Below are positions 1 through 6,331 of a stretch of 11,132 nt of DNA, piece by piece. Each line of letters starts with the position of its first letter. Within the stretch, counting starts at the first letter, position 1. This stretch comes from an uncultured Opitutia bacterium. Its GTDB lineage: Bacteria > Verrucomicrobiota > Verrucomicrobiia > Opitutales > UBA953. Location of the stretch: the NCBI GenBank assembly GCA_903879465.1, contig CAIRLQ010000292.1, forward strand, positions 1 through 11,132. Reading direction: 5' to 3'. Both the position numbers and the translations under genes were made by a program. Under the pieces are notes generated by a model, which was not told the DNA's origin, made no database searches, and saw only the letters and a list, made by a program, of their open reading frames with translations.

Positions 1-188
1 GCTGCCCCCTGCGGAGGCTGCTCCTTCAACTGGCGAATCAATGCGGTCTTTTCTTCGGCATTATCAATGACGATGGGCTTGATGACACCAGGGAACAGGC
101 CCACCTGAAGGCAGAGGTAAGCAAAGACTCCCAAGCAAAGGATCAAAAAACTGGCAACAATGAGGAGGATATCCTTACGGGAGTTCAT
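1..188 (-). CDS. Amuc_1099-like pilus-system membrane protein, N-terminal part only
   Basis: This is the first 62 codons of a gene that runs off the left edge. The protein starts MNSRKDILLIV, has one strong membrane helix at about residues 7-28, and then turns polar and probably helical (DNAEEKTALIRQLKEQ). A short cytoplasmic N-terminus followed by one helix is the usual architecture of an inner-membrane anchored assembly protein. It begins 13 bases after the stop codon of the Amuc_1100-like gene, so it is co-transcribed with it. In Akkermansia the gene after Amuc_1100 is Amuc_1099, a pilus-like system protein of unknown biochemical role, and this assignment rests mainly on that position. Too little sequence is present to recognise the family from residues alone. 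No good ribosome binding site is visible. Confidence 0.6.
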   Translation of the reverse strand, partial: MNSRKDILLIVASFLILCLGVFAYLCLQVGLFPGVIKPIVIDNAEEKTALIRQLKEQPPQGA

Positions 189-201
189 GTCGTTATGGCT
201 C

Positions 202-1305
202 TTATTTCTTGGGTTCAGCCTCAGGGGATCCGGTAGGCTTCTCCTCCGGAATCGAAAGGTAATCAATTTGCACGACGAAAGCGGACGGACGGCGGGGAAG
301 TGCTAGCGGGCGTTTATCCTCCACCGCCCCCCCCTTAACAGCGGCCACACCAGGAGCCGAAGCCTCCACTGCTTCGGTATTGAAAAAACTCCCGCCTGAA
401 CTGACTGAAGCCGCCGCCCCATTAGCGTTGGCAGAAGTGGCCGTACTCAAAAGTTTTTCGATCTCATTCGTAGCATTGCCGACTTCCACCATCGAGATGG
501 CAAAAGGTCGACCCGAGTTGCGCACTTTATTCACAAAGGTGCGGAGGGTCGGCGTGTAACCTACAAAACGTACTCGGAAAGAGAGGGTCTCCACTTGGCC
601 CCTCCGATCGAAAGTGCGGACAGGTGCGAACTCGTCGCTTTCATTGCGGGAAGTGTCGGCGTCAGGCCCGTAACTCCCGGCTCCGGGCTTCCCTTCGGGA
701 ATCAAAGTAAACGTCTCGATCGGCTCCCGATCGATGGACTCGAGTAACAGGGGCGACCCTGGCGGGCGGGATTCGACAAGCTGCCGGAAAAGGTAATCGA
801 TAATTAAGCGCTGTTTATCGACGTGCTGAAACTCGCGCTTAGGCGAAGTGCCCTGATTACGAATATAGCGGCGAAAACCAAAATCACAGGGCTCGTTGGG
901 GGGCAGTTTGAGATCATGATCGAGAGCCAACTTACGCCAGTCATCCACGGACTGACGCAGGAGGGAACTCAGATCCGCCGAATTGATGGTGGCCTTACCC
1001 CGGATGGCGAGGTCCGGATTCCCGGCGATGCTGGCACGGAGCGCAGCAATATGTCCGGTGAGATCGGCAAGGTCGTCCACCGATTTCTTCACGTTATCCG
1101 CCGTGAGAGAAACCATCGGCAATCCCGGAGCAAGCTCGTGTCCCTTCAAGAGACGGGTTGTTTCGGCAGCCACCCTCAATAGGGCTACGTCCGACTTGGT
1201 CTTCGCGGAGTAAGCGAGATAGGAAGCAAAACCACCCGCGACGAAAAGGCCGGCGGCGAGGGTTAACGCAGCAAAGAAACCGGGGTTCTTTTTTAAATTA
1301 TCCAT
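202..1305 (-). CDS. Amuc_1100-family pilus-like protein (PilO-like)
   Basis: The protein has 367 residues: a short basic N-terminus (MDNLKKNPG), one membrane helix at about 8-32, a helical, probably coiled-coil stretch at about 38-130, and an alpha/beta part at about 235-350. The last part contains FRVRFVGYTPTLRTFV and VVQIDYLSI, the strand-helix pattern of the ferredoxin-like fold of PilO/GspM proteins. Known of the family: the Amuc_1100 structure resembles type IV pilus and type II secretion platform proteins, and the Akkermansia protein has been reported to signal through TLR2. Here the C-terminal domain is interrupted at about 285-338 by an Ala/Ser/Gly-rich, probably disordered loop, and the end is Pro/Glu/Lys-rich. 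The gene lies 3 bases after the PilM-like gene and 13 before the Amuc_1099-like one. I infer an inner-membrane anchored periplasmic platform component. The family call is fairly secure because domains and gene order agree. Confidence 0.82.
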   Translation of the reverse strand: MDNLKKNPGFFAALTLAAGLFVAGGFASYLAYSAKTKSDVALLRVAAETTRLLKGHELAPGLPMVSLTADNVKKSVDDLADLTGHIAALRASIAGNPDLAIRGKATINSADLSSLLRQSVDDWRKLALDHDLKLPPNEPCDFGFRRYIRNQGTSPKREFQHVDKQRLIIDYLFRQLVESRPPGSPLLLESIDREPIETFTLIPEGKPGAGSYGPDADTSRNESDEFAPVRTFDRRGQVETLSFRVRFVGYTPTLRTFVNKVRNSGRPFAISMVEVGNATNEIEKLLSTATSANANGAAASVSSGGSFFNTEAVEASAPGVAAVKGGAVEDKRPLALPRRPSAFVVQIDYLSIPEEKPTGSPEAEPKK

Positions 1306-1308
1306 GAC

Positions 1309-3009
1309 TTAAAGAACCTTATTCGCCTTGATTACCAAGGTGAAGGTAACTTTCGGCGAGTGGTGTGGCTCTGGAAAGACACGGATTTCTTCACCAGGGA
1401 CGGCACTGACGTAAGGCGATTTGCGAACCGCATCAATAAGCTGAGACCGGTGCAGGCTCATGACCTTGGCGTTATGCTGCTTAAGATCGAAAGCGACCTC
1501 CGTGAAGAGAAACCGGGCCGTAACGATGACTTTGGTGACAATCACGGGGGCGGGCGCAGGCTGACCGACCAGCGGGGTCGGCGCTGGCAAAGTCTCATAT
1601 TTCACATGCAGCTCCTCTATCCAAGTGTTCTTGCAAGAACCGACCCGCATCTGGAGGTCGCCGAGGAATGCCGGCCAGTTCGATCGGTTTAAAACGACGG
1701 ATTCAAGCTCCTTACTGACGGCGAGAAAGTCGGTCGCCTTCTTACGCGAGTCATTCAGCGAACTACGGTGTGAGGATAATTCAGCCTGCCGGGCGTTTAA
1801 AACTGAGACCTTTTCCTGATTCTGATCCGCAGCAGCGTTAAAGGCCAGATAGACAGGCCAGGGAGCCAGCGCTGCGAGGAAGGCCGCAGCCAGAAGGAAT
1901 GGCTTACGGGCGTTGAAGGCCTGCTGGGCGGCGATATCGCGCGGAATCAGATTCACGCCCGTCGACTGGGAAAGAATCAGGCGAGCGGCCTCGCCAATGA
2001 CCTCGGAAACCTGGAACTTAGCACGCTGCACCGTATCCGGCAGGACTTCCGCCCCAAGAATCACAACGGAGGATGGATCAAACTGCTCGACGGGAATGCG
2101 CAAGGTTTCGCATAACTGCTCAGCTAGACCGGGAACCTGAGAGCCGCGGCCAGTGACAAGTATTCGCGCAGGCTGCCGGCCGTTAGCGCCACGGCGGATA
2201 TTGATGAGGCGCCGATTGATATCCTGGGCAAGACGGCGAATAAAAGTCTGGGAATTCGCCTGCAGGATGGCCACCTGGGGGTCGGATTCAGCGAGATGAA
2301 TCACGCCTGAAAAATAGCCCACCTTGATGGCTTCTGCGGTGGCAAAAGGTTGCCCAGTATTATCCGAAACCCCCTGCGTGAGGAGGTTACCGCCGATATT
2401 GGTCGCGGACTGAATATTAACGCCGCCCGGACCGACGAAACTCAGAGTAGTCGAGCGCGCACCAACGTTCACGATTAGCACCTCCTCGGTGGCCGAGCCC
2501 CCGGCGAGACGAAAGGCCTGACTGTCGAGTAAAGGTGCCGCCTGAATGGAAGTGGGCCGCAGCCCCGTCCCCGAAACGAGATTGGCAATGCGGCTCGCAA
2601 TTTCCGTTCGCAGGGCGAACAGCAGGACCTCAGCCTCAACACCGTCGGAAGATATGATCTGGCTGTCCCAGATGACTTCGTTGAGCGGGTAAGGAATAGC
2701 ATTCTGGGCCTCGAACGCAACAATCTGCGCCTGGCGCGCACGCTCTACTTGCGGCACCTTGAGGGACTTCTGAAGTAGCAGAAAGCCAGGGGCAATGACC
2801 GTCACGCGACCAGAAAGCTGATGCGCATTGACCAGGTCGCCCAGGGCCGCAACCGCCGCATTCAACCACTCGTCGTCACCCGTCAGGCCCGGGGCGATTT
2901 CTTCGACGTAGAAGTGCTCGAGCACCAAACTGCCGGACTCGGCCGTGAACTGCGACACCGAGACATTCGATGCGGCAAGATTAACAATGGTCGCCTTCTT
3001 CTGGCTCAT
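1309..3009 (-). CDS. Amuc_1101-family PilM-like protein fused to a PilN-like domain
   Basis: The protein has 566 residues in two parts. Residues 1-350 are an actin-like PilM domain: an N-terminal phosphate loop (ATIVNLAASNVSVSQF, 6-21), the PilM signature KVP...R..Q...E....IPYPL..V.WD (84-115), a second phosphate loop (VLIVNVGARSTTLSFV, 177-192) and the adenosine motif RILVTGRGSQVPGL (282-295). Residues 352-566 look like PilN: GVNLIPRD (351-358), a membrane helix (369-390), a coiled coil (about 395-440) and a ferredoxin-like C-terminal domain. PilM and PilN are usually separate proteins that bind each other through this VNLLP-type peptide. Here they are one chain, so the interaction is built in. 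The gene lies 20 bases downstream of the Amuc_1102-like gene and 3 upstream of the Amuc_1100-like gene. I infer a cytoplasmic-to-periplasmic connector of a type IV pilus-like complex. The start at 3009 follows an A/T-rich spacer. Confidence 0.87.
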   Translation of the reverse strand: MSQKKATIVNLAASNVSVSQFTAESGSLVLEHFYVEEIAPGLTGDDEWLNAAVAALGDLVNAHQLSGRVTVIAPGFLLLQKSLKVPQVERARQAQIVAFEAQNAIPYPLNEVIWDSQIISSDGVEAEVLLFALRTEIASRIANLVSGTGLRPTSIQAAPLLDSQAFRLAGGSATEEVLIVNVGARSTTLSFVGPGGVNIQSATNIGGNLLTQGVSDNTGQPFATAEAIKVGYFSGVIHLAESDPQVAILQANSQTFIRRLAQDINRRLINIRRGANGRQPARILVTGRGSQVPGLAEQLCETLRIPVEQFDPSSVVILGAEVLPDTVQRAKFQVSEVIGEAARLILSQSTGVNLIPRDIAAQQAFNARKPFLLAAAFLAALAPWPVYLAFNAAADQNQEKVSVLNARQAELSSHRSSLNDSRKKATDFLAVSKELESVVLNRSNWPAFLGDLQMRVGSCKNTWIEELHVKYETLPAPTPLVGQPAPAPVIVTKVIVTARFLFTEVAFDLKQHNAKVMSLHRSQLIDAVRKSPYVSAVPGEEIRVFPEPHHSPKVTFTLVIKANKVL

Positions 3010-3029
3010 TCGAAAAGAAATAAAAGGGG

Positions 3030-3752
3030 TTAGCGGGCTCCCGCGTCTTCGCGGATAAACTCAGGAGAGGGCGAGCTGGCTGGCAACTGGTCGAAGATGG
3101 AATAAGCTACGAGGTATTGCGGACGCAGAATGCCCGTGTTGGCGGCGACACCGCGATCCGCCAAGTCCTTGGCCCCATCAAAAAGCTTCTTGTCCTGAAT
3201 CTGCTTGTGCAGGGCAGGCTCCATCCCCGGAGTCGGGCGGCCGCGTTCATCGAACAGCGGGATCTCGTTTCCACCTACTTCAATCTGGACATAATAGTAG
3301 TCGGGCGTGCCTTTGAGCCGGTCGCGCGCCACAACATCTCCAGGAAGGTAGAAATAGATCGAACGGCCGCTGGCACCGACCTCCATGGTCAGGATGGTCG
3401 CCGAAGCTCGGTAATAAGTGAACTCGCTGGCGTCTTTCGCGGCGGTTGACTTATAAATCTGGGTGACCGTGACCTTCACGCGGTCTACCCACCCCTTATT
3501 GGCCGCCTTTTTAGCACCTTCTTTAGGGTCTTTGCTGTCGGGATTAAAATTCGCCTGAAGCTCGACCTGCATGCGAGTCCACGGGTGCTTCTGACCTCCG
3601 AGTTTTGCCGGATCAAAGTGAACGGACTTCACGGAAACCGGTGCCTTCCCGCCGGCAGTATTGGTTCCTTCGCCCTTCGTTTGAGCAAAAGATGAAACCA
3701 CCGACAGGCTCACTGCCATTACATAGGCAAAAACTGCACGTAAATGGGGCAT
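3030..3752 (-). CDS. Amuc_1102-like secreted pilus-system protein
   Basis: I place the start at the ATG at 3752, giving 240 residues. The protein then opens with a convincing signal peptide (MPHLRAVFAYVMAVSLSVVSSFAQ), with cleavage expected after the SSFAQ region. The frame stays open upstream to a TTG at 3827, but that would put 25 residues before the signal peptide. The mature protein has alternating strands (VKSVHFDP, MQVELQANF, DRVKVTVTQIY, SIYFYLPGDVV, YYYVQIEVGG) and looks like a compact beta-rich periplasmic domain. It ends in a Pro/Ser-rich tail. As the first gene of the operon, directly before the PilM-PilN gene, it has the position of Akkermansia Amuc_1102, a pilus-like protein. Its biochemical role is unknown to me. 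Gene order and the secreted beta-rich character support the call; there is no catalytic motif to confirm it. Confidence 0.72.
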   Translation of the reverse strand: MPHLRAVFAYVMAVSLSVVSSFAQTKGEGTNTAGGKAPVSVKSVHFDPAKLGGQKHPWTRMQVELQANFNPDSKDPKEGAKKAANKGWVDRVKVTVTQIYKSTAAKDASEFTYYRASATILTMEVGASGRSIYFYLPGDVVARDRLKGTPDYYYVQIEVGGNEIPLFDERGRPTPGMEPALHKQIQDKKLFDGAKDLADRGVAANTGILRPQYLVAYSIFDQLPASSPSPEFIREDAGAR

Positions 3753-3822
3753 AGGGAAGAAAAGTCTCGGACTGGCACCCCCTTGAAGCAAACGTAAAAG
3801 CGATTTTGGAACAATTTGTAAT

Positions 3823-3837
3823 TGCAAAAATATTGCA
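3823..3837. promoter_or_regulatory. Candidate Fur-family (Zur/Mur-like) operator between the pilus and metal-import operons
   Basis: The 15 bases TGCAAAAATATTGCA form a 7-1-7 inverted repeat in which six of seven pairs match (TGCAAAA / TATTGCA). This is the architecture of Fur, Zur and PerR boxes (for example TGAnAAT-N-ATTnTCA). It sits in the AT-rich divergent region upstream of the metal ABC operon. It overlaps a weak candidate plus-strand promoter: TTGGAA at 3806-3811, then 17 bases, then AATATT at 3829-3834, each matching consensus at 4 of 6 positions. A regulator bound here could block that promoter and perhaps also affect the minus-strand pilus operon. No Fur-family regulator gene lies in this window, so the identity of the binding protein is inference. 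Confidence 0.38.
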
Positions 3838-3840
3838 TCA

Positions 3841-3855
3841 AGCGGAGAATCCGCT
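3841..3855. repeat. Perfect 6-bp stem, 3-nt loop inverted repeat before the metal-binding protein gene
   Basis: AGCGGA-GAA-TCCGCT is a perfect small hairpin 4 bases to the right of the candidate operator and 14 bases before the GTG start of the binding-protein gene. It contains the only GGAG-like stretch in this leader (3844-3847), which the stem would sequester. It is not followed by a T-run, so it is not an intrinsic terminator. It could shape translation of the plus-strand transcript or be chance. Confidence 0.35.
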
Positions 3856-3869
3856 CACTTCGTTTTGCG

Positions 3870-4742
3870 GTGATCAAGCTGGCCATCACACTCATTCTAG
3901 CGCTGGGCGCCGCCCCTGGCCCACTCCCGACCAAAGATATGCCGGACAAGGTGGTTATTGCAACCTTTTCTATCGCTGGAGATATTGTGCAAAATATTGT
4001 AGGTAAACATGTTATGGTTAAAATAATCGTTCCAGCTGGGAGTGAAATTCATGGATTTCAACTAAGCCCACGTGACGTGAAAGCGCTTAACCAGGCCGTT
4101 CAAATCATCGGGATCAACCCCCAGCTTGAGCCGTGGCTGCTGGCTTGGGCTGCATCAGCCCACCAGGAGCACAAAGTGGTCTGGCTAGCCCCAGCCCCGC
4201 AGACCAACGGACCAGATCCACATCTCTGGACCGACCCAAGGGAGGTCAGTCGGATGTCTCGATTACTCCGGGCCGAATGGACGCGGAACTTTCCGGATAA
4301 TGATTCAAAAGAATCATATGAAGCCTGGCTAGCGGAGGTCGACCGGGTCGACGCCGAACTCGCCAAGCTGTTCGCCGACCTCCCCGCTAGTCGGCGATCC
4401 TTCGTCTCCCAGCATCCGAATCTCGGTTGGTTCGCCCATCGCTACGGCCTGAGGGTCGCCGGCACCATTCTCACCAGCGCGACGGCGGAAGCCGCCGACC
4501 CCTCCGCCTTTCATTTCTCAGAAATCCTCAAACTCATCCGGCGCGAAAAAATCCGCGTCATCGTGACCGACGAAGGCCAGCCCGGCGGCTTCGCCGAAAG
4601 ACTCGCCCAAGAGGCCGGCTTAGCGGCGCCGCTGAGCCTGACGTTTGAGACGCTGCAGCCGAAGGGACGCGAGGGCGATACTTGGGCCGCTATGATGCTG
4701 CGCAACGGCCGGCGCCTTCATACCGCACTACTTGCCCCATGA
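3870..4742 (+). CDS. znuA: Zinc/manganese ABC transporter substrate-binding protein (ZnuA/TroA family)
   Basis: This is the periplasmic metal-binding component of a cluster A-I ABC importer. Numbered from this GTG start (290 residues), it has a short signal peptide (IKLAITLILALGA), the opening strand KVVIATFSIAGDIV, and all four ligand positions of the family: His61 in SEIHGFQLSPRDV, His118 in DPHLWTDP, His182 in SQHPNLGWFAHRYGL, and Asp234/Glu235 in VIVTDEGQPGG. The third ligand is His, as in ZnuA, AdcA and TroA; manganese-specific PsaA has Glu there. This favours zinc without proving it. The His-rich loop of enteric ZnuA is absent, and there is no lipobox Cys. The start is uncertain. A TTG at 3822 would add 16 residues, including the basic stretch KRRIRSLR, but it directly follows a stop codon and overlaps the operator candidate. 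The stop overlaps the ATPase start (ATGA). Base composition of the first part is unusually AT-rich. Confidence 0.9.
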   Translation: MIKLAITLILALGAAPGPLPTKDMPDKVVIATFSIAGDIVQNIVGKHVMVKIIVPAGSEIHGFQLSPRDVKALNQAVQIIGINPQLEPWLLAWAASAHQEHKVVWLAPAPQTNGPDPHLWTDPREVSRMSRLLRAEWTRNFPDNDSKESYEAWLAEVDRVDAELAKLFADLPASRRSFVSQHPNLGWFAHRYGLRVAGTILTSATAEAADPSAFHFSEILKLIRREKIRVIVTDEGQPGGFAERLAQEAGLAAPLSLTFETLQPKGREGDTWAAMMLRNGRRLHTALLAP

Positions 4743-5512
4743 GTTCGCTCCTCCAATCCATTAGCCGAGCCGCCTTCGCACTACTGCCCACCCTGCCCTA
4801 CGCGACGGCAGAAAAAGCTGGCTGCGGCGGGCTCGCGGTGAAAGCCCACCATCTCTCCGCCTGCGCCCGTGTCGATGGCCCCATCGCCTTCCGCGGCGCA
4901 TCCTTCGAAATTCCCTGCGGTTGCCGTACGGCGCTGATCGGCCCCAACGGCTCAGGCAAGTCAACCCTCCTACGAGTGCTCGCCGGGCTCACTCCGGTGC
5001 TCGCCGGCGAAGTCGAGGTCGCCGGTGAAAAGCCCCGTCTAGGGCGACGGCGCATCGCCTATCTGGCGCAACGCCCGCATCTCACCGAACACTTCCCACT
5101 GCGACTGCGCCGACTAGTACAGATGGGCACCTATGCGCACCACGGTTGGTTTGAAGAATGCTTCCATGGCGACAAGGCCGTAGACCTAGCCCTCTCGCAA
5201 ATGGGCCTCACGGACCTAGCGGAGCGACCCGTCCACACCCTTTCGGGCGGACAACTCCAACGCGGCCTCATCGCCCGCGCCATCGTGCAAGGTGCCGAAT
5301 TACTCCTACTCGACGAACCTTACGCCGCCTTAGACCAGGCCAGCCGTGAGATCATCGATAGATTTCTCTTCGATCAGGATCGGGCGTTTACGGTGGTAAT
5401 GGCGACACATGACCCCGCCGACCTGGGACGATTCGACCGCATCCTAGAAATGCGCGGAGGCACGATTCATACCAGCCACGCCTGCGAAGGCCATGACCAC
5501 CGCCATGCTTGA
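4739..5512 (+). CDS. znuC: Zinc/manganese ABC transporter ATP-binding protein
   Basis: The protein has 257 residues from the ATG that overlaps the binding-protein stop (ATGA). An in-frame ATG at 4682 lies well inside the upstream gene and is less likely. It powers uptake of the metal delivered by the binding protein. The ATPase motifs are complete: Walker A GPNGSGKST (68-76), Q-loop around Gln111 (AYLAQRPHL), signature LSGGQLQR (168-175), Walker B LLLLDEP (188-194), D-loop ALD (197-199) and switch His224 (MATHDPADL). Two features are less usual: an N-terminal extension of about 30 residues before the ABC fold, and a short His-rich tail (HTSHACEGHDHRHA, five His and one Cys), which could bind metal. 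The 3' end overlaps the permease gene by 20 or 8 bases depending on its start. The set binding protein, ATPase, permease is the standard ABC-3 operon. Confidence 0.95.
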   Translation: MSSLLQSISRAAFALLPTLPYATAEKAGCGGLAVKAHHLSACARVDGPIAFRGASFEIPCGCRTALIGPNGSGKSTLLRVLAGLTPVLAGEVEVAGEKPRLGRRRIAYLAQRPHLTEHFPLRLRRLVQMGTYAHHGWFEECFHGDKAVDLALSQMGLTDLAERPVHTLSGGQLQRGLIARAIVQGAELLLLDEPYAALDQASREIIDRFLFDQDRAFTVVMATHDPADLGRFDRILEMRGGTIHTSHACEGHDHRHA

Positions 5513-6317
5513 ACTCATCCGCGAACCTCTGGGGGAAGCGTTCTTCGTTCGCGCGCTGCTCGCCGTGGCGCTGAGCAGCCTCACTTGCGCCTGCCTAGGA
5601 GCCTATGTCGTACTGCGCCGTATGGCGTTCGTGAGTACCGCCCTCACCCATTCCATCCTTCCCGGCGTCATCGGCGCCCTGCTCCTGGGAGTCTCGCCCT
5701 ACCTCGGGGCGCTCATCGCCGCCCTACTGACCGCGGCAGGCGCCGCCTGGCTCGCCTCGCGCAAGGGCACGAGCGAAGACAGCGCCGTGGGCGTGATGCT
5801 CTCGGTAATGTTTGCTGGTGGCATCGCACTGATGCAATACGCCAACTCCTGGCGCGACTTTGCGGGACTATTATTCGGAAGCGTCGTCTCCGTCGGGACC
5901 TCCGACCTCATCGTGATCGGCGCGACGACCCTCATCGTTCTGCTGGGCTTAAGGTTGCTGCACAAGGAGCTTGAGCTCGCCTCCTTCGATGAAGAATACG
6001 CGAGCCTGCTTGGCGCGCGGCCGGCGTTAATGCGCGTCGTTCTCCTGGGATTGGTCGCCCTCGGCGCGGTATCGTGCGTCCGACTCGTCGGAGCGCTACT
6101 GACGACCGCCCTCTTCGTCATCCCCGCGGCGACGGGAGTGCTGCTCGGGCGCACGGTCGCGCAAGTCATGGGATGGGGTGTGGCCTGCGCGCTCGGCGGC
6201 GGTATCGCCGGCCTCTATCTCTCATACTACCTCCCGGCAGTACCCTCCGGGGCCGGCATCGTCCTCTGCTGTGCGGCGCCCTATCTGGCCGCCCGAATCT
6301 TCGCGCCTCGGCGCTAA
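5493..6317 (+). CDS. znuB: Zinc/manganese ABC transporter permease (ABC-3 family)
   Basis: The protein has 274 residues, nearly all hydrophobic, with about eight to nine membrane helices. The family stretch LGAYVVLRRMAFVSTALTHSILPG (about 36-59) is the ABC-3 signature region that couples to the ATPase. SAVGVMLSVMFAGGIAL and CVRLVGALLTTALFVIPAATG are further conserved helices. It forms the inner-membrane channel for the metal. Two starts are possible: the ATG at 5493 (20-base overlap with the ATPase gene, preceded by GAAGG) or the ATG at 5505 (8-base overlap, giving the more typical MLELIREPLGEAF). I keep the first but cannot exclude the second. Overlap at both junctions of the operon implies translational coupling. 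The stop codon is immediately followed by the stop of the opposite-strand small membrane protein gene. Confidence 0.95.
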   Translation: MTTAMLELIREPLGEAFFVRALLAVALSSLTCACLGAYVVLRRMAFVSTALTHSILPGVIGALLLGVSPYLGALIAALLTAAGAAWLASRKGTSEDSAVGVMLSVMFAGGIALMQYANSWRDFAGLLFGSVVSVGTSDLIVIGATTLIVLLGLRLLHKELELASFDEEYASLLGARPALMRVVLLGLVALGAVSCVRLVGALLTTALFVIPAATGVLLGRTVAQVMGWGVACALGGGIAGLYLSYYLPAVPSGAGIVLCCAAPYLAARIFAPRR

Positions 6318-6331
6318 TCAAAAACGAGGCG
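6304..6331. terminator. Weak candidate hairpin across the convergent stop codons
   Basis: CGCCTCG (6304-6310) and CGAGGCG (6325-6331) are a perfect 7-bp inverted repeat with a 14-base loop. The loop contains both abutting stop codons and an A-run (a T-run on the minus strand). The position between convergent operons suits a shared 3'-end hairpin. The T-run lies in the loop and not after the stem, so it is not a classical intrinsic terminator and could be chance. Confidence 0.25.

Noticed and set aside
3753..3827. TTG at 3827 as start of the Amuc_1102-like protein
   Set aside because: It would place 25 residues ahead of a normal signal peptide; the ATG at 3752 is better.
3841..3855. Hairpin as an intrinsic terminator
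   Set aside because: No T-run follows on either strand and it precedes genes on the plus strand.
3822..3869. TTG at 3822 as start of the metal-binding protein
   Set aside because: It is simply the first codon after an in-frame stop (3819-3821) and overlaps the palindrome. The GTG at 3870 sits at the start of a signal peptide. Not fully excluded, because the extra residues are basic and could serve as the signal's n-region.
5699..6169. Minus-strand open frame of 156 codons
   Set aside because: Ser/Thr/Arg-rich translation opposite the well-supported permease gene; shadow frame.
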